NCBI GenBank assembly: GCA_002189035.1
Contig: NEEC01000012.1
Coordinates: 1,798,001 to 1,862,000, forward strand
Length of the DNA: 64,000 bases
Direction: 5' to 3'
Origin: Utricularia gibba
Lineage: Eukaryota > Streptophyta > Magnoliopsida > Lamiales > Lentibulariaceae
Shown here: positions 50,307-63,951 of the stretch, one piece after another
Layout of the letters: every line of letters starts with the position of its first letter
Numbering within the stretch: position 1 is the stretch's first letter
Position numbers and translations under genes: made by a program
Notes under the pieces: generated by a model
Databases searched by the model: none
What the model was told of the DNA's origin: nothing
Seen by the model: the letters and a program-made list of their open reading frames with translations, nothing else

Positions 50307-52249
50307 ATGCCTGAAGAACCCCAGAAATCCATGGATGAGATCAAAAAGGGAAGCTTGACTTCATCGAAGATGTGACTAAAAGAGCTGATGAAGTTCAAAA
50401 GAGTGTACTCTCCGAGATCCTGTCAAGAAACGCCCGCGTCGAGTACTTGCAAAGATTTGGTCTCAATGGATCCACTGACCCACAAAACTTCAAAAAAACT
50501 ATACCCCTTGTCGACTACGAAGACATTCTCCCTTACATTAACCGAATAGCCAACGGCGACACCTCCCCTGTTCTCTGCTCTCAGCCCGTGTCAGAGTTGT
50601 TGACCAGGTACGCTGAATCACCATCTCCATGAGATGCTAATATCGTTTCTGAACCTGATTTGTTGCATGTGCAGCTCGGGGACATCAGGCGGGGAGAGAA
50701 AGGTGACTCCAACTATTGAAGAGGAGTTGGAGAGGAGATCATTGCTGTACAGTTTGTTGTTACCCGTGATGAGCCAGTTTGTTGCAGGGCTGGAGAAGGG
50801 GAAAGGGATGTACTTTTTGTTCATAAAATCTGAAACCAAAACCCCTGGAGGCTTGCTGGCTCGCCCTGTTCTCACCAGTTACTACAAAAGCTTCCATTTC
50901 AAGAACAGACCCTTCGACCCCTACACAAACTACACTTCCCCAAATGAAGCCATTCTCTGCTCTGATTCATACCAGAGCATGTATTCCCAAATGCTCTGTG
51001 GCCTAATCCAAAACGATGAAGTCCTCCGGGTCGGTGCCGTTTTCGCCTCCGGGTTCATTCGGGCAATCAAGTTTCTAGAAAAACATTGGACTCTTCTGTG
51101 TCATGATATCAGAACAGGGACTTTGAATTCCCTGGTTACAGACTCTCTTCTGAGGGAAGCAGTGGCGTGCATCTTGGAACCGAACCCAAAGCTGGCCGAT
51201 TTCGTAGAGTTCGAATGCAGAAAAGAGTCATGGGGAGGAATCATCACCAGGCTCTGGCCGAATACTAAATACATTGATGTTATTGTGACTGGGGCTATGT
51301 CACAGTACATCCCAACTCTTGAATATTACAGCAATGGACTCCCTCTTGTCTGCACCATGTACGCCTCCTCGGAGTGCTACTTCGGTGTGAACCTCAACCC
51401 ACTGTGCAAGCCAAGTGAAGTTGCTTACACCCTCATCCCAACCATGTGCTATTACGAGTTCTTGCCGGTTCGGCGCGACAATGGCTTCACTAATTCCTTC
51501 TGTAATGACCAGCAACAGGACTTGGTTGATCTTGTTGATGTCAAGCTCGGACAGGAGTACGAACTTGTGATCACTACTTACGCAGGTAAAGCTCTGACAG
51601 AATCACTTGTTTAGTATTCGATCTCTTGGGCTGTTTCATCATGATTTTATGTGCTTGTTGCTGCAGGGCTGTACAGGTACAGAGTTGGGGATGTCTTACG
51701 GGTAGCCGGATTCAAGAACAGTGCTCCACAGTTCAACTTCGTTTGCAGGAAAAACGTTGTTCTAAGCATAGACACAGACAAGACAGACGAGGTTGAGCTT
51801 TTTGAAGCTGTGAAGAGATCAGTTTCCACTCATCTCCTCCCCTCCGGTGCACAGCTCACGGAGTACACAAGCTATGCAGACACATCAACAATCCCAGGTC
51901 ACTACGTGCTGTTCTGGGAGCTGAGCCACAGCAGCATTCCCCCACATCAGTTCTAGAGAACTGCTGCTACACAATCGAAGAATCCCTGAGCAACGTGTAC
52001 CGACATAATCGAGTGTTGGAAGCCATTGGACCCCTGGAGATCAAGATCGTTGAAAACGGAACCTTTGACAAGCTTATGGACTATGCAATCAGCCTTGGAG
52101 CTTCCATCAACCAGTACAAGACTCCAAGATGCGTCAAGTTCGCACCCCTCGTGGAGCTCCTCAGTTCATGTGCTGTGTTCAGCTGTTTCAGTCCAAAGTG
52201 TCCACGCTGGACCACACTCGGGCTCAAGCAGTGGACCAGCGATGATTGA
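50307..52249 (+). CDS. GH3: GH3 acyl acid-amido synthetase (GH3.5/GH3.6 type), two frameshifts
   Basis: Conjugates amino acids to indole-3-acetic acid, lowering free auxin; cytosolic adenylating enzyme. Three exons: 50307-50607, 50675-51585 and 51667-52249, with expected length 598 residues. It starts [14 protein letters not shown]. Adenylation motifs are [40 protein letters not shown] and [16 protein letters not shown]. It ends [18 protein letters not shown], then FSPKCPRW. Two single-base losses break the frame: one G in GGG at 50348-50350 (family [14 protein letters not shown] follows in another frame) and one C in CCCCC at 51939-51943 ([18 protein letters not shown] follows). All motifs survive, so sequence error is likelier than decay. 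Closest Arabidopsis genes from memory: GH3.6/DFL1 and GH3.5/WES1. Confidence 0.92.
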
Positions 52250-53943
52250 GTTTCAGCCGCGACTCATCTCTAGGTTCATTCAAACAAAACCCAGAAACGT
52301 TTTCTGTGTAGCTGATAGCGTCGCTGCTGGTGTGATGTTCTTCATTTCCAACTATGGGAGGATGGATGTATATGGTTAAAGATAACAATTCCATGAATTT
52401 TTAAAAATACCGAAATAAATATTATATTAAAAACCTTTTTATATGGTTAAAGACCACAATGCTATATAATTATTTAGAAAAATGGTCACTGTTATATTCT
52501 CTATCATACATTTAGGTAAATAAAATGATCATTTTTTTCATACAATACATGTTAAAAATTCTAATTCATCCACAAATGATGTGGTGCACAATTTGGTGTA
52601 ATAGTAAAATCATGGAAAATTTGTATTAAAGATCCCAAATTGTATTTTTATTTTATGGCAAAAATTGTCCACAATATTTAATATAAGAAACACGATTAGT
52701 CTCTATTGGCGAAATTGATCCCAATAACAATTTATAATGAAATTATATTAATCCCCAAATGTTGAAAATTACAAAATCATAATGATTATTATTATTGAAA
52801 TAATAAGAATGATTGAGAATTGATTCCCTAACAATTAAGTTAAAATTTGGGGACTATTTATATTTATGATTTTTTCATTTCATTTCGATCATTCTTATTC
52901 TTTCAAACAATTATTTCTCCTGCAACTTTCTTCTTGATCAAATAAATCAATATTCGATGTACATTTTAAAAAAGAGGCATATTTTAAATCATTATTTATT
53001 TAAACTTTAATCATTCAACACATTTTATACCCTATTTTTTTTAAAATACTGCTATAACAATTTTTTCAAAATAAACACACCATAAATATATTTAATATTC
53101 CTTATTAAGATTCTAAAATCACAACCAGTCACAATCATGTAGATTTTAATTGGTATTAAAAATTAAATGCATCGAAAAAGTAAAGAAAAAAATATATTTT
53201 TGTAATTTCATTTTCTCAGCTGCGGTTGTTGGGTGCGTGATGTGCTTCTCCGACCATCGCTGATTTTTTTAAAAGTCAGGACCATGGTCGTGCCGTGTCC
53301 GTGTCCCATTCACACACCGGACACACTGCGTTGGATGGTGTGTCCGATCTAAATCTAAAAATCCAAATGAGGAAGTGACCCCAATATTTATTTATAAATT
53401 ATGTGTGTCTGAAATTTCTCTTTAAAGTATGCGCATCATAAAAATGACACTTGTGAAGTACCACAAAGTTCATGTTTGGTTGGATTGTTTTTTAACTAGA
53501 TTTTAACAATAACTTAAGTTGAATACACGGGTTTCAGACGGATAAAAATATATTCATAGGTTGTTTATACATCTGATGATAACTCATAAGGGGAGTGGTC
53601 AATTTATGTAAACAAGTATAATTGTGTTCCACATTTTTTATTTTATTTCAAAAGAGATACACACACTTGCCCTAATCATTTCTATCCATCTAGTGCCACT
53701 TTTTTTTGTTTATTTTAACTATACGTAAAAAGACATGAAAAGTTGAAGACAAACAGTAATTTTTGGGGACATTTTTTTCCATGTTGTCCCTTTCAACTCA
53801 ATTCAAAAGTCTCGTCATTTAACTTTTATTATTTTTTGGCACATATCATAATTATTACATGCATTATTTCTCATTTTGTCTCGATGCCATCATATCAAGC
53901 TTTATTTTATTATGTGAATCCCAAAACCAATGAAATCCTATCC

Positions 53944-53971
<28 letters not shown>
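53944..53971 (+). repeat. (ATA)n microsatellite
   Basis: Uninterrupted trinucleotide run, about nine units. Confidence 0.95.
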
Positions 53972-53974
<3 letters not shown>

Positions 53975-54845
53975 GAAAATCAAACGAACAATTACATAAC
54001 CGTCGACATAAAATTTGAATGTTCAAGGAAATACAAGTTGAATTGAATAATAATACATCGAATATTGAAATATCGAAACATCAAATTTGGAATGATATAT
54101 GCATTTGATGGGATCTCAAATCTAATTTAGAGAGCACTAATGTGAGGATGGAAGATATGTTTTCAACTTGGGATCTAGACGGATCGGCTTAGGATAGATT
54201 CCATTCAAATTTTGAGTTTGACCGGTCAAATCTGAAATTAAAAATATCTTTTCAAAAAAAATTATATTAAATTTTACTAAAGTATCAATTATCAATGTCA
54301 AAATAATAATAACATAATAATAAATAGAATTAACTTTTAAAAACACAGGTATTGTATATTTATACTAATAAACAGAAGTATTTCATCTCTTCATTATTAA
54401 AAAAAAATCACATTGACAACAAGTCACACACTTAAATGTTTTTGGAAATAAAAAATAAAGTATACAATTCATTAACCAAGAGAAAATGTAAATGTTTTTT
54501 ACTCCACCAAATGGCATAACCAAAATATCAAACTACTTTTTGATAAAAGCAAAGTAATTTAAATCATACTACATCTGCATTTTTTGAAATCCTATATTTT
54601 ATGTTGTTTTTTATTTTAAAAAAATTAAAATTTGAACTTAAAAAAATTTTATATCCAAAAATGATAATTGAACATTCAATGAAATTACCTAGTATCAAAC
54701 ATGTTATTACTATTAATAATTCTCTGTTATGCTCATGAAAAGCCTAATACAGGTTTGAGTAATCATTTTTACTTACCTTTTATTCTCCCTTTGTCCGTAA
54801 GCCATTGACTAAAGTGACTCTGCAACCATTTATTGGGCGGAGACT

Positions 54846-54869
54846 TATATATATATATATATATATATG
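54846..54869 (+). repeat. (AT)n microsatellite
   Basis: Uninterrupted dinucleotide run of about twelve units. Confidence 0.95.
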
Positions 54870-56409
54870 CCTATAAATGTATATGATCAATTTCAATATA
54901 AAAAAAATACGTTCAAATTTATGAATGACCGGTTGATGAGGGCGGGTCGGGTACTCGGGTTATGGGGGTGGTGGAAAGTGTATTTTAAAAATATAATTAA
55001 AAAAATATATTATTTCATTTTCTTTTTTGTAACCGTGGATTGAATTTGGACCGTACAATCCAAAAGGGGTGCGCACCGAGGAGGGATAATGTAATTAATG
55101 GGGACTAATTAATTATTTGCGCCTGTTATCCACCCTAATCTCCCGGCTTTCCATCTCTCCATATTCTCCTTGTTGGGTAGCTCCGCGACAAGCAGCAACC
55201 ATCACCAACTGCCCCCATCAGATAGCCCTCCTTTTTTAACCTAATCATGTCTAAACCCTTCGCCTCTCTTGTCTGCCTCCTACAAAGTCATATGTAAGAA
55301 AAGGGTTCAATTCTCCAACACAAATAAGTTGCAAGAAAAAATACAGTGAAAATCCTATAAATACTCTTCTCCTTTCTCATTTTTTGTACATTTCCACTCT
55401 TTTCTCTCCCAAACCGGCCGTCACGGAGCATGGCGTTGAGAAACCCGACTGCAGACACAAAACGGATTGACACTAACCAAGCATCCTTAACTGACTGTGC
55501 ATTGGGATGAATTAGAAATATGACTAATTATTAGATATTGTAACAGAAATATAATTGTTTATAATGTAAATTTTTTAACTTAATGTGTAAAAGAAAATAT
55601 GGATGACCATTTTCCTAAATAAACATAACAATTTATGCACCGACCGACCGTCCCTTAGGCTCCATACTCTGCTATTAATATATGATTATTTGGAGAAAAT
55701 GATTGTTGGACAAGGTCTAGTGCTTGGCTATGTCTCAGGGCGCAAGTTCTATCCACCAGGAGGTTGTATTTATAGAGTCTGAATTTTGATACATAAGTAA
55801 AAATGATTAAAATTTCTAATAAAAATCCAATTTTTTTTTATGCCAAATGATTTGCAAATTTATAAAACCATGCAATTAACTCGATTTTAAAACCTTATAT
55901 TCAAATTTCCAAGTTTTAATTTTTATAATTTTATATTTTTCTTTATTTTGGGTAATCAATGCACATTTACTTAGAATTGGGCCAAGTGTTAATTCTTTTG
56001 CGAATTGGGCTGGATCTTGGGCACAGCGGACGGCGGCCCTAATTAAATTGTGGATTGGTTAAATTTGATTATGATACTAAATGTAAAATATTTTTACACG
56101 ATATTATTCATTTTGAACGAATCTCATAATTTTATTTATTCCTTTTAAAATAAAATATCTCATCCATAATCGATGTATTATTTATCTAAGTTACTTAAAT
56201 ACTTTCATTGGGTCGCGCCTTATTGTATGATCACTTTTATAATTAAATGACTGTATTTAAAAAAAAAAGAAGAAACTTGAAATTACAGTCTGCCTGTGTT
56301 GCATTTTGGAAATGGAAGAAGCCTGGTACACTGAAGCATTCTCTCACCATGACGTCACGTTGAACTCGTTCCTAACTCTGGAAGAGCATCATCATCTACC
56401 TCATCATCT

Positions 56410-58078
56410 TTAGCTCCAAGCTGAGGCTGATACCAGATTCCTATGCTTCCATCCCAAGAGCATCGCCCCGTTCCTCTCCACCAGGGTATAGTTCTCTGAG
56501 TAGCACTTGAGCAAGTCTCTGATCACTGAGTTCACGTAGGAGTTCAGAGGGAACGGCCGGAAACCGGCCATCGTGAATCTGGCCGTCCATTTTCCCAGCA
56601 GCTCATGTCTCTCGACTCTCTCCTTGCCTTCACAGGCGATGATGTTCACAATGTCCCTAGCTAGACACTGCTGCTCGACATTGATCCGTTCCTTCCGGTC
56701 TCGTTCCATCATCACGTCGATGGACTCGAAGATGGAGGAGTAGTAGTCAAGGGCTTCTATGAATCTGGGAAGAAATGGAGCTGTGTTGGTGTTGGACTCC
56801 TGCTCTACCAAAGTCACAATCTTTGGATTCAGGGACTTTATCATTCGCAGAAGCCCGTCTCTCGGATTTGTAACATCCACGCTTTCATCTGGTGTGTGGT
56901 GCAATTGCAGAGGGAAGTTCACAGCCAGGGCCTCGCCGGGGAGAACCTGAAGCGTTTCCAGGGTGATATCCGGCGCGAAAACTGGCACCGGATGAAACTG
57001 GACTGGTATCTTGAACTTTTCCGACACCGCCGCCAAGCGTTTCCCCACTAACTCCAACCCCGATCCTCGAGCGTGTTTCGACATTGGATCATCGATACCA
57101 GTGATGCGAACATGTGGAGGACCCCTGGCCGAGCTGCTAGCGCTGCAGCAGAGTCATCCATTGGGTTCCTTGAGCTATCTGGAAGTCGACAATGTGGATT
57201 CTCTCCTCGTTCTTGCATGCTTCTGCGATGGCTCCGTTTGCAGCCATGTAACCGAATTTCAGATACGGGCAGATCTCATAGAGGATGTGCATGTAAGTGA
57301 GCAAGTCCTGGCCCTCAGGCTCATTGCATTTCAGTGCTCTATAGATCTTCGTCCCTGATAACTCTGTCCTTGCCACCAAACCTTCAAGCATATAAGCACC
57401 AAGCCGCTGAATCGGCTCTCCACTGATTGACACGCCTTTCCGGCAACATTCTACGAGCTTGTGAAACTCAGCCAGTCTGTTCTCCGACAGGGCTTTAGCA
57501 CACCCGATCAGCAGCTGCTTCAGATTACTGGGACTCGGACTGGGAAGCTCCTGTCGAAAGCTCTCATGATAATTCATTTGATTACTCCAATGAGAACCCT
57601 GATTCCAGTTCGACATCGTGGAACCTGGCGTCTGAGGCCGCCTACTGTCGTTCAGACGAGGGTCTTCAGATGACGCTACTTCCTCACCTTCATAATCCGG
57701 ACCCATGAGAGCATGTTCCAGCTCTAGTAAAGCTTGCAGCCCGCCGCCACAAGTGGTTTCGTATGGATGCAAGGTAGGAGGAGAAGGAGCAGAGTAAAAG
57801 TATAGCTTATCTTGGCGATACAAGGGATTGGAGAGTAGCGATGGTGACTGAAGCAGATTATGATCCAACGAAGGTTTCATGTAAAAACTTTTAGCTTCAG
57901 AAGGATTATCCCTTGAGCTAACAATCTCTGTGTCCAAATGTGTCGAAAATGGGGAATCTGGGGAGCTTCCAGATCCAAATTTTGTGGATTCAAACACTTG
58001 GGAGTCTATGGAATTGGGGTATGAGTAAGAGAAATCTGGTTGAGTATTCGCTGTATATTCAAAGTAACGAGTGTCCAT
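56410..58078 (-). CDS. GRAS transcription regulator, PAT1/SCL13 branch, two frameshifts
   Basis: A nuclear GRAS protein of the PAT1 subfamily (phytochrome and stress signalling). Single coding exon; corrected length 556 residues. The variable N-terminus (MDTRYFEYTANTQPDFSYSY) includes the branch mark LQALLELEHALMGPD-like sequence. Leucine repeat I starts KQLLIGCAKALSENRL; VHIID motif reads RIHIVDFQIAQGTQWMTLLQ. PFYRE-region IEALDYYSSIFESID and the SAW end LLGWKHRNLVSASAW are present. Two G losses lie between VHIID and GIDDPMSKHARGSGLE: near 57143 and in CCCC at 57122-57125; together they restore ALAARPGGPPHVRITG. A 5' UTR intron is visible at 58120-58386. Confidence 0.92.
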
Positions 58079-58119
58079 CTTCAACAAGCAAGCATCACAG
58101 CATATAAAATTCTGGTACC

Positions 58120-58386
58120 CTGCATAACATATCAAGAAGCAACTTTTGAAGCACAAGTAGAGAGAAATCGTGTTTGTATAGAGAAAAAAGAAACAGTCAG
58201 TTACAACTCTTGGAAACTGCAACTGGGTAAGCTAGATATGAAGAAAAGCATGAAAATTGGGGTCATATCTGACATGGGTCTATCAGTTCCACCCTAAAAT
58301 TGAGTGCAATTACAGGAAAGAAAACTTCTGCAAAGTGTTGGAAGAAAGAGAAGCAGACGCAGATCCAAGAATAACGAGGAAAGTAC
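58120..58386 (-). other. 5' UTR intron of the GRAS gene
   Basis: Minus-strand donor AAATCAG/GTACTTTCC (58387/58386) and acceptor ATGTTATGCAG/GGTACC (58120/58119). It sits 42 bases upstream of the start codon, as is common in PAT1-branch genes. Confidence 0.6.
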
Positions 58387-58849
58387 CTGATTTTGTTGGG
58401 TTACGAACGAGGAGAAACAGATGTAGATCCAAAAAAGAAACAGAAAATATATGGTTACGTTCCCAAGGAAGCAAGGTTTGAATTCAAAGATGAGAACAGG
58501 GAGGCTGAGGAATTCTGTGTTTATACAGAAGAGGATTACCCAAAAGGAGGACGGTGCGTGGAAGGTGATAGATTTGTAAAGGAATTGGGAGATTGGGGGA
58601 CCGGGTTCCGAGTGATTTTGTACACACAAAACTGCGGTAAAGGTGGTGTTTTTATCCAAGATGATGCATTTGTTGAACTATTCAAGCCACGCTTTGACCA
58701 TTCGCTGACCACTGACTCGCACCCCATTCATTCCTATGGATCATTACGACTTTCTGTGTAATCTTTCACGCAATCTTTGGTGATGCGCTCTGTGTGTACA
58801 ACGACAACGACGATACAGACAGAGAGTGATTCAGTAGACAGCGCCATAT

Positions 58850-60060
58850 CAATACCCAAACCCCGTGCAAAAAAGAAGAAGGATATGCCGACTGTTTAAA
58901 CTCGAGTTTGAACCCAGTTCAGAAATGCAGCAACCATTCTCCGATTCATTACACTGGAAGGCGTTTGTTGATTCCGGTCGTCAAAGGACTAGTGAGCTTG
59001 CAAACGGACCTGTGGACTGAGGTGTGCTTAAAGTTCTGGTTAACGAAACGATGGCTGCGACGGCGCGTGATGTAGAATTGCGGGGGGACATGTGGAGCCC
59101 AGGTGACGTTTAGGCTTGCGTGTAAATTAGACGCGCCGTCCGGGCACCTACTGCTGCTGAGATGGCAACGCGTGCGTGTTGGCCCCCACACGTGGAAACC
59201 ACCCACACAAGTCCTCCACCTTTTATTTTTTGCATTGACTGACGCCTCTTCTTCCTTCACCTTTCAATTTTGATTAGATTTTCAAACATGAATATTTTTA
59301 TGTATACTTTGTGACCCCATTTGGAAATTTGTTTAGGCCTCTAAGTATATGTGTATTGAAAACTATATTTATTTAATATATATGTTGTGTAATTTATAAA
59401 AAAATCATATAACTCATTTTAAGAGAAAATTACAAGAAAAAACTTTAAATTTTGGTTAGTATAAAGAATTTAATTTATGTTTAAAATTACAAAAAAAAAA
59501 AATTCAAGTTGTCAAAACTATGCAACAAAATTAAGCAGTTTTCAAAATTTTATAAAAGTGAATTTATATGATTTTAAACTCAATAAAATTTCATGTTATG
59601 ATTTTTTGTATTCACGTATGGAATTCAATGAATCAAATGATACTCATGTTACAATTATATCGTATTTACGTTCTCGTATGATGCATCATTACAATGACAT
59701 TTGAATCATACTTAATAAATTTTGATAAAATGAGAAATTAATACAACTTAATAATTTATTGATAAACTGTTTATAAAAAAAAAATTGAGAGGTCTATAAT
59801 ATAATTTTGAAATTTGAAATTAAACTTTTTAATATAATTTGAAGTGACATTATCAAACTTAACTTCTCATTTTACTCATATTTTAAATATATTTATGAAA
59901 AAATATTTATTAAATATATTTTCAATTATAATTATACAACATGTTATGAAATTACCCAAAACATCTCACGCATAAAAACTTAGCAAAAATGGGTTTCATT
60001 AAAAAAATTACACGCTTATAGGAATCTAGCTTATGAAAGTATTATTTATATATTATTATA
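58850..60060. other. Spacer, no gene recognised
   Basis: 58850-59270 is balanced and holds the probable GRAS promoter. 59270-60060 is AT-rich. No coding similarity. Confidence 0.5.
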
Positions 60061-60301
60061 AAACTGAAAATATTCCTATGTACAGACATATAATCAAGTT
60101 TGGTCCCTGCCATCAACTCGAACTGGTTCGGCAATGTGTACACTTGGTGTATCATATAAGCATCCAGGCTTGACTGCCAGCGCGTTCCAACGCGCAGGCT
60201 GCTCCTCTGGTGTGTCTGTCTGGTCTGCTAAAAGGGCGAAACCATTTCCAGCAGCGCCAGTATTGAGCTCCTCTGGATTCCAGGATTTCAGCGCCACCCC
60301 A

Positions 60302-63300
60302 TTAGTGTGGGAACAGAGCACTGACGCTCTCGTTTATGAGATCCTGGAAGAATTGTATTGCCTCCTCGTCGTCCAAGTCGAGGCGGAACTTTTCTTGTAG
60401 CTGCAAGGCAGATGATCGAAGTTCATGTTAGAGGAGGTTTAAAAGGGTGGGAAGGGCGAGGGAGCTTCACCTTGAGAATGCCCTTTTCGGGATCAGAGGC
60501 TATGTCAGGGATGTTGGAGCCGGCCATCAAGTGAAAGAGGTTCAGTATCAGGTTGCTGGACTTCCTGAGGATGTTGTATGCTTCACAGCAGTAGGATTTG
60601 AACCTGGTGTAGTATTGACTGCAGAAGAGGGAAGAAAGTTGTTAGGCCTAGAAATTTAACGTAATGGATACAACTATGAAACCTGGAAGATGACAAAAAA
60701 ACTACACAAATTCGATTTTCAAATGCAGAGATAGATGTCCATAGTAAAAATAATGGAAGAGTAAAGATGGTGAGATTAGATGAGAGTAGATTTGAAAAAA
60801 AAAAAAATTCAATGAGACACCTTTCTGCCCGCCCATGGCTTCCACCATTTCTTTGCACAGCTTCATGGGAGGTGGAAATGGCTTTGGTCTCGACCGAGTA
60901 TGAAACCAAAGTCAACATGAAATATGCGGCCATCATCTTGTAGCAGTAGATTATCAAGGTGCCTGAGGAAATCAGCACAACAATACTACTTCAATTATAC
61001 ACAAAAGGAGAGTTTGCGTTGCGGTAGTTACTGATCCAAAAATATTTCTCGAGAAAAAAAAAGATGAAGAAGACCATTTTGACACAAGGGGAAGATGAAA
61101 TCATAGTTAATCGGGCAACTCTCCAGTAGAGCCGTTCAGCCATACCTGTCACCAATTCCCAATATATACGTGATGACAGAGTATCCTGCACAGCTTTTTA
61201 TGAAAGTTTCCAAACAGGATGCAGTTATTCCAAAAGGCCCTTCTTCATCTGGGTGAAATTTCTGCAAGTAACTGGTAATACTTCGATGTTCTGATAGAAT
61301 CTGAAATAACGAGCGCAGAAATTGGAGCAATATATTAATTTGGTCAAAAATCAATTATTTCACATAGATCATGTTTACAGGAAATACCTGGGCTAAAGGC
61401 TTGGATGGAATGAATTCTAGCATGCCTTCATCCTGCCCTGTTGCTAAAACTCGGTAGGGTGTTAGGTGAAGGTCAAGGTTCTCCAACTTCAGGAGTCGAT
61501 CCATTAGTGTTACCATTTGGATAACCTATTTTAACATCTAAGTTGCAAAACTTAAGCTGCATATTATGTGTTGCCATTGCAGCTAATATGTAAAACGCAC
61601 CAGCTGGTCTTGGCGAAGATCATCACCCTTCTTGAAAATAACCTTGCATGTCCCGCCATTTGCAGTTCGAAAAGCCAGTCTCAGAGGATGCAGAGCACTC
61701 TTAAATATTGATGATTCTGATGCTATGATCCCTGTTATAAGGACCCTTGGTGCTAATGGACAGCGTATAGGCTGAACAAAAGGAAGTTCATTAAATCTCA
61801 TATCGTGAAACCTTTTTCTCTGGACAAAAGCTAATAGCGTGTCTGAATGGGTTAGAAGCATACTAAAAGTTGTTTCAATTCTATGGAAAGATATCTACCA
61901 TCATTAGATACCAACAAAAGAAACTGAAACACTTGAGGTACCTCATCAAAGTATGTGAGCTCACTAAGAAGCCCGGACAGAAGATGCCTAAGTTTTTCAA
62001 TTTTTTTCTGAGTTCCTCCCTTTACATTTTTTACATCCCTCATTATCGAACATAGCTGAGCTGTCAATTCAGTTTGCCGCACCAAACTCTGCCAAGCTTA
62101 AAACCATCCTCACTGGCATTTAAGCCTGAAGACATCTACAATGATAGATCATGTCAATCAAACTCACCAACGAGACAAAATACTCACAAGGAAGTTGAGC
62201 ACTGAAAAATAGAACCCATTTTTCTGGGAGGACCTTTAATATACTTTCTTCCAAATTCTCGTAGGTGCTATAAAATCGTCTTGCATATACAGGATCATGG
62301 AGTTCACTGCTACATACCACCGGAGAAAGCTAGCCAAGTCAATGTTTCTCATTGCTGTAAAATTGAAAAAGATTCGGATAAAAATATAACCAAAGAAATT
62401 TGAAGTGGTATGAATGCGACCTTAGCACTTCAAACTTACATCGCTGAACAAGGAAATGACTAAGACGAGACTTATCAGAACGTTCAAAACGCAGTGCATG
62501 GACCAACTGAAGAAGGTAGCACTGGAGCTCCCCATCATCAGCTCTTTCTAGAACACTCACAGCATATGCGCGGACCTGATGAAAAAGTCATACCATGGAT
62601 CTCTTATGCCATTGAATTTATGAATCCAACTCAAATCAGCCATACTTTCAGCCAACAAACTGAGGTGATTATTGAATTTCATGAAGGCAATCATCTTGTA
62701 GCCGAATTATGTGTACCAAATACTAACCAAGGATCTTTAAGTTAATGAACTGAAATGAATAAAACAGAACAAATATTAACTTCTTCACTCTCAAAAACTG
62801 GTGATAGAAGCTCCAGCGCATCACAGACATCAATTGCTTCCCACTTGTTCATCAATTCCAAAGCCTGTTTGGCTTCCTGAGGAAAGAAGAAAAGGAAAAA
62901 AGATCGCACTTAAAGGTTAATCAATTCAAAAAGACCAAACAAGAAGTTAAGGTTTATTTGCAATTTCCAGGAGCCAAATATTTGATAAATGCATTTGGAA
63001 TCTGAATGGCTTGATTTATCTTTTTGCCTTGAATTCATGAATTCCTTAATTAAATGGAGAATTCAACATGAATTTCAAGATAAAGTAGAATCACAAACCA
63101 AAAAGATAAAACACAGAATAACCCATAAATCTCCTTGCTCAGAGTTTTAAGAATACACGGATCTTCCCTCTTAAAAAAAGAAAAATAACGGCTCATGACA
63201 TAAAAACAAAGCAGTATCAAATCTTTGATGTGGTAATTTAAAAATGTCAGAAGAAGTATATGAGAAAACGCTTAAAAGTAAGGCTTATATGGTCATCAAC

Positions 63301-63951
63301 TCAACTACTGCACATCAAAATCATACCTGAACATCACTCCATTCAACACAGCGCAAAAATTTTGTCAGTGCCCTTTTATCAGACACCAATGAAAAACGAA
63401 ATTTCCAAAGGAGATGCTTCTCTTCTCCACTTAATGCCCTTGTTGGTGGATATTTAATATTCTCTGTATGGATCTATTAAATATCAGATGGTAAGTTGCT
63501 GACCCAAAAAGGCATAAATACATAGTAATTAGTGAAATCATTCCGGCGTTATAAGTCAAATCAATCAGCCATAAGCACCCACGTTAATTAAGAGATTTAC
63601 ATGAATGAGACATGCTTCATGGTCCACAAAAAGGATCACTGCATCTATGAAATTACAGTTGCATCCCTTAATGCATACGGTAGATGGCCAAAGTAAAGAA
63701 CATGCAGTGACAACAGGGCCAAAGATGGAAGAGCATCACGGGCTGAATTAGTAAAAAAATCATAAAACTTACTTTCTTTCTGTCGAGCTTGGTTTGAGGT
63801 CTTTATCAATAATTCCTCGATTTAAACTTCTTGCCAACTTAAGCTGCTTGTGTTCAGAAGGGTTGTTCTTTCCCACTTCAGGATCCCACACCATGACAAG
63901 CTCGTTTGTTGAAGCAATGGGAGATGGAATTAAGAATTTCGCACCTGACTC
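60302..63951 (-). CDS. VPS34: VPS34 phosphatidylinositol 3-kinase (5' end outside window), disrupted
   Basis: Makes PI3P for vacuolar sorting and autophagy. Eleven or more exons are visible: 63773-63951, 63327-63473, 62781-62876, 62440-62575, 62234-62354, 61942-62135, 61601-61771, 61388-61525, 61146-61300, 60821-60962, 60470-60618 and 60302-60400. C2-side end: [15 protein letters not shown]. Helical domain: [19 protein letters not shown]. Kinase: [41 protein letters not shown], then [19 protein letters not shown]. Five single-base losses break the frame (near 63454, 62305, 62094, 60886 and 60829). The last exon reads [10 protein letters not shown] and stops; the family ends FPQMVETIHRWAQYWR. 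GAQYWR is found in the same frame 12 codons beyond the stop. Pseudogene or sequence errors. Confidence 0.9.

Larger units (their letters stand above)
52380..56400. other. Long AT-rich spacer with microsatellites
   Basis: About 4 kb without a recognised gene. It contains an (ATA)n run at 53944-53971 and an (AT)n run at 54846-54869. A small balanced segment at 55380-55500 has a 61-codon minus ORF without recognised motif. Confidence 0.5.

Noticed and set aside
55288-55473. 61-codon minus ORF that could be a small peptide gene
   Set aside because: No signal peptide with a known peptide motif, and no neighbouring support.
58393-58761. 122-codon plus-strand ORF upstream of the GRAS gene
   Set aside because: It lies antisense to the 5' UTR exon and intron donor of the GRAS gene and has no known motif.
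58949-59260. 103-codon minus ORF
   Set aside because: Falls in the probable GRAS promoter region, odd composition and no family motif.
60094-60321. 75-codon minus ORF at the VPS34 end
   Set aside because: Out of frame with VPS34; it covers the disrupted terminus and 3' flank rather than a new gene.
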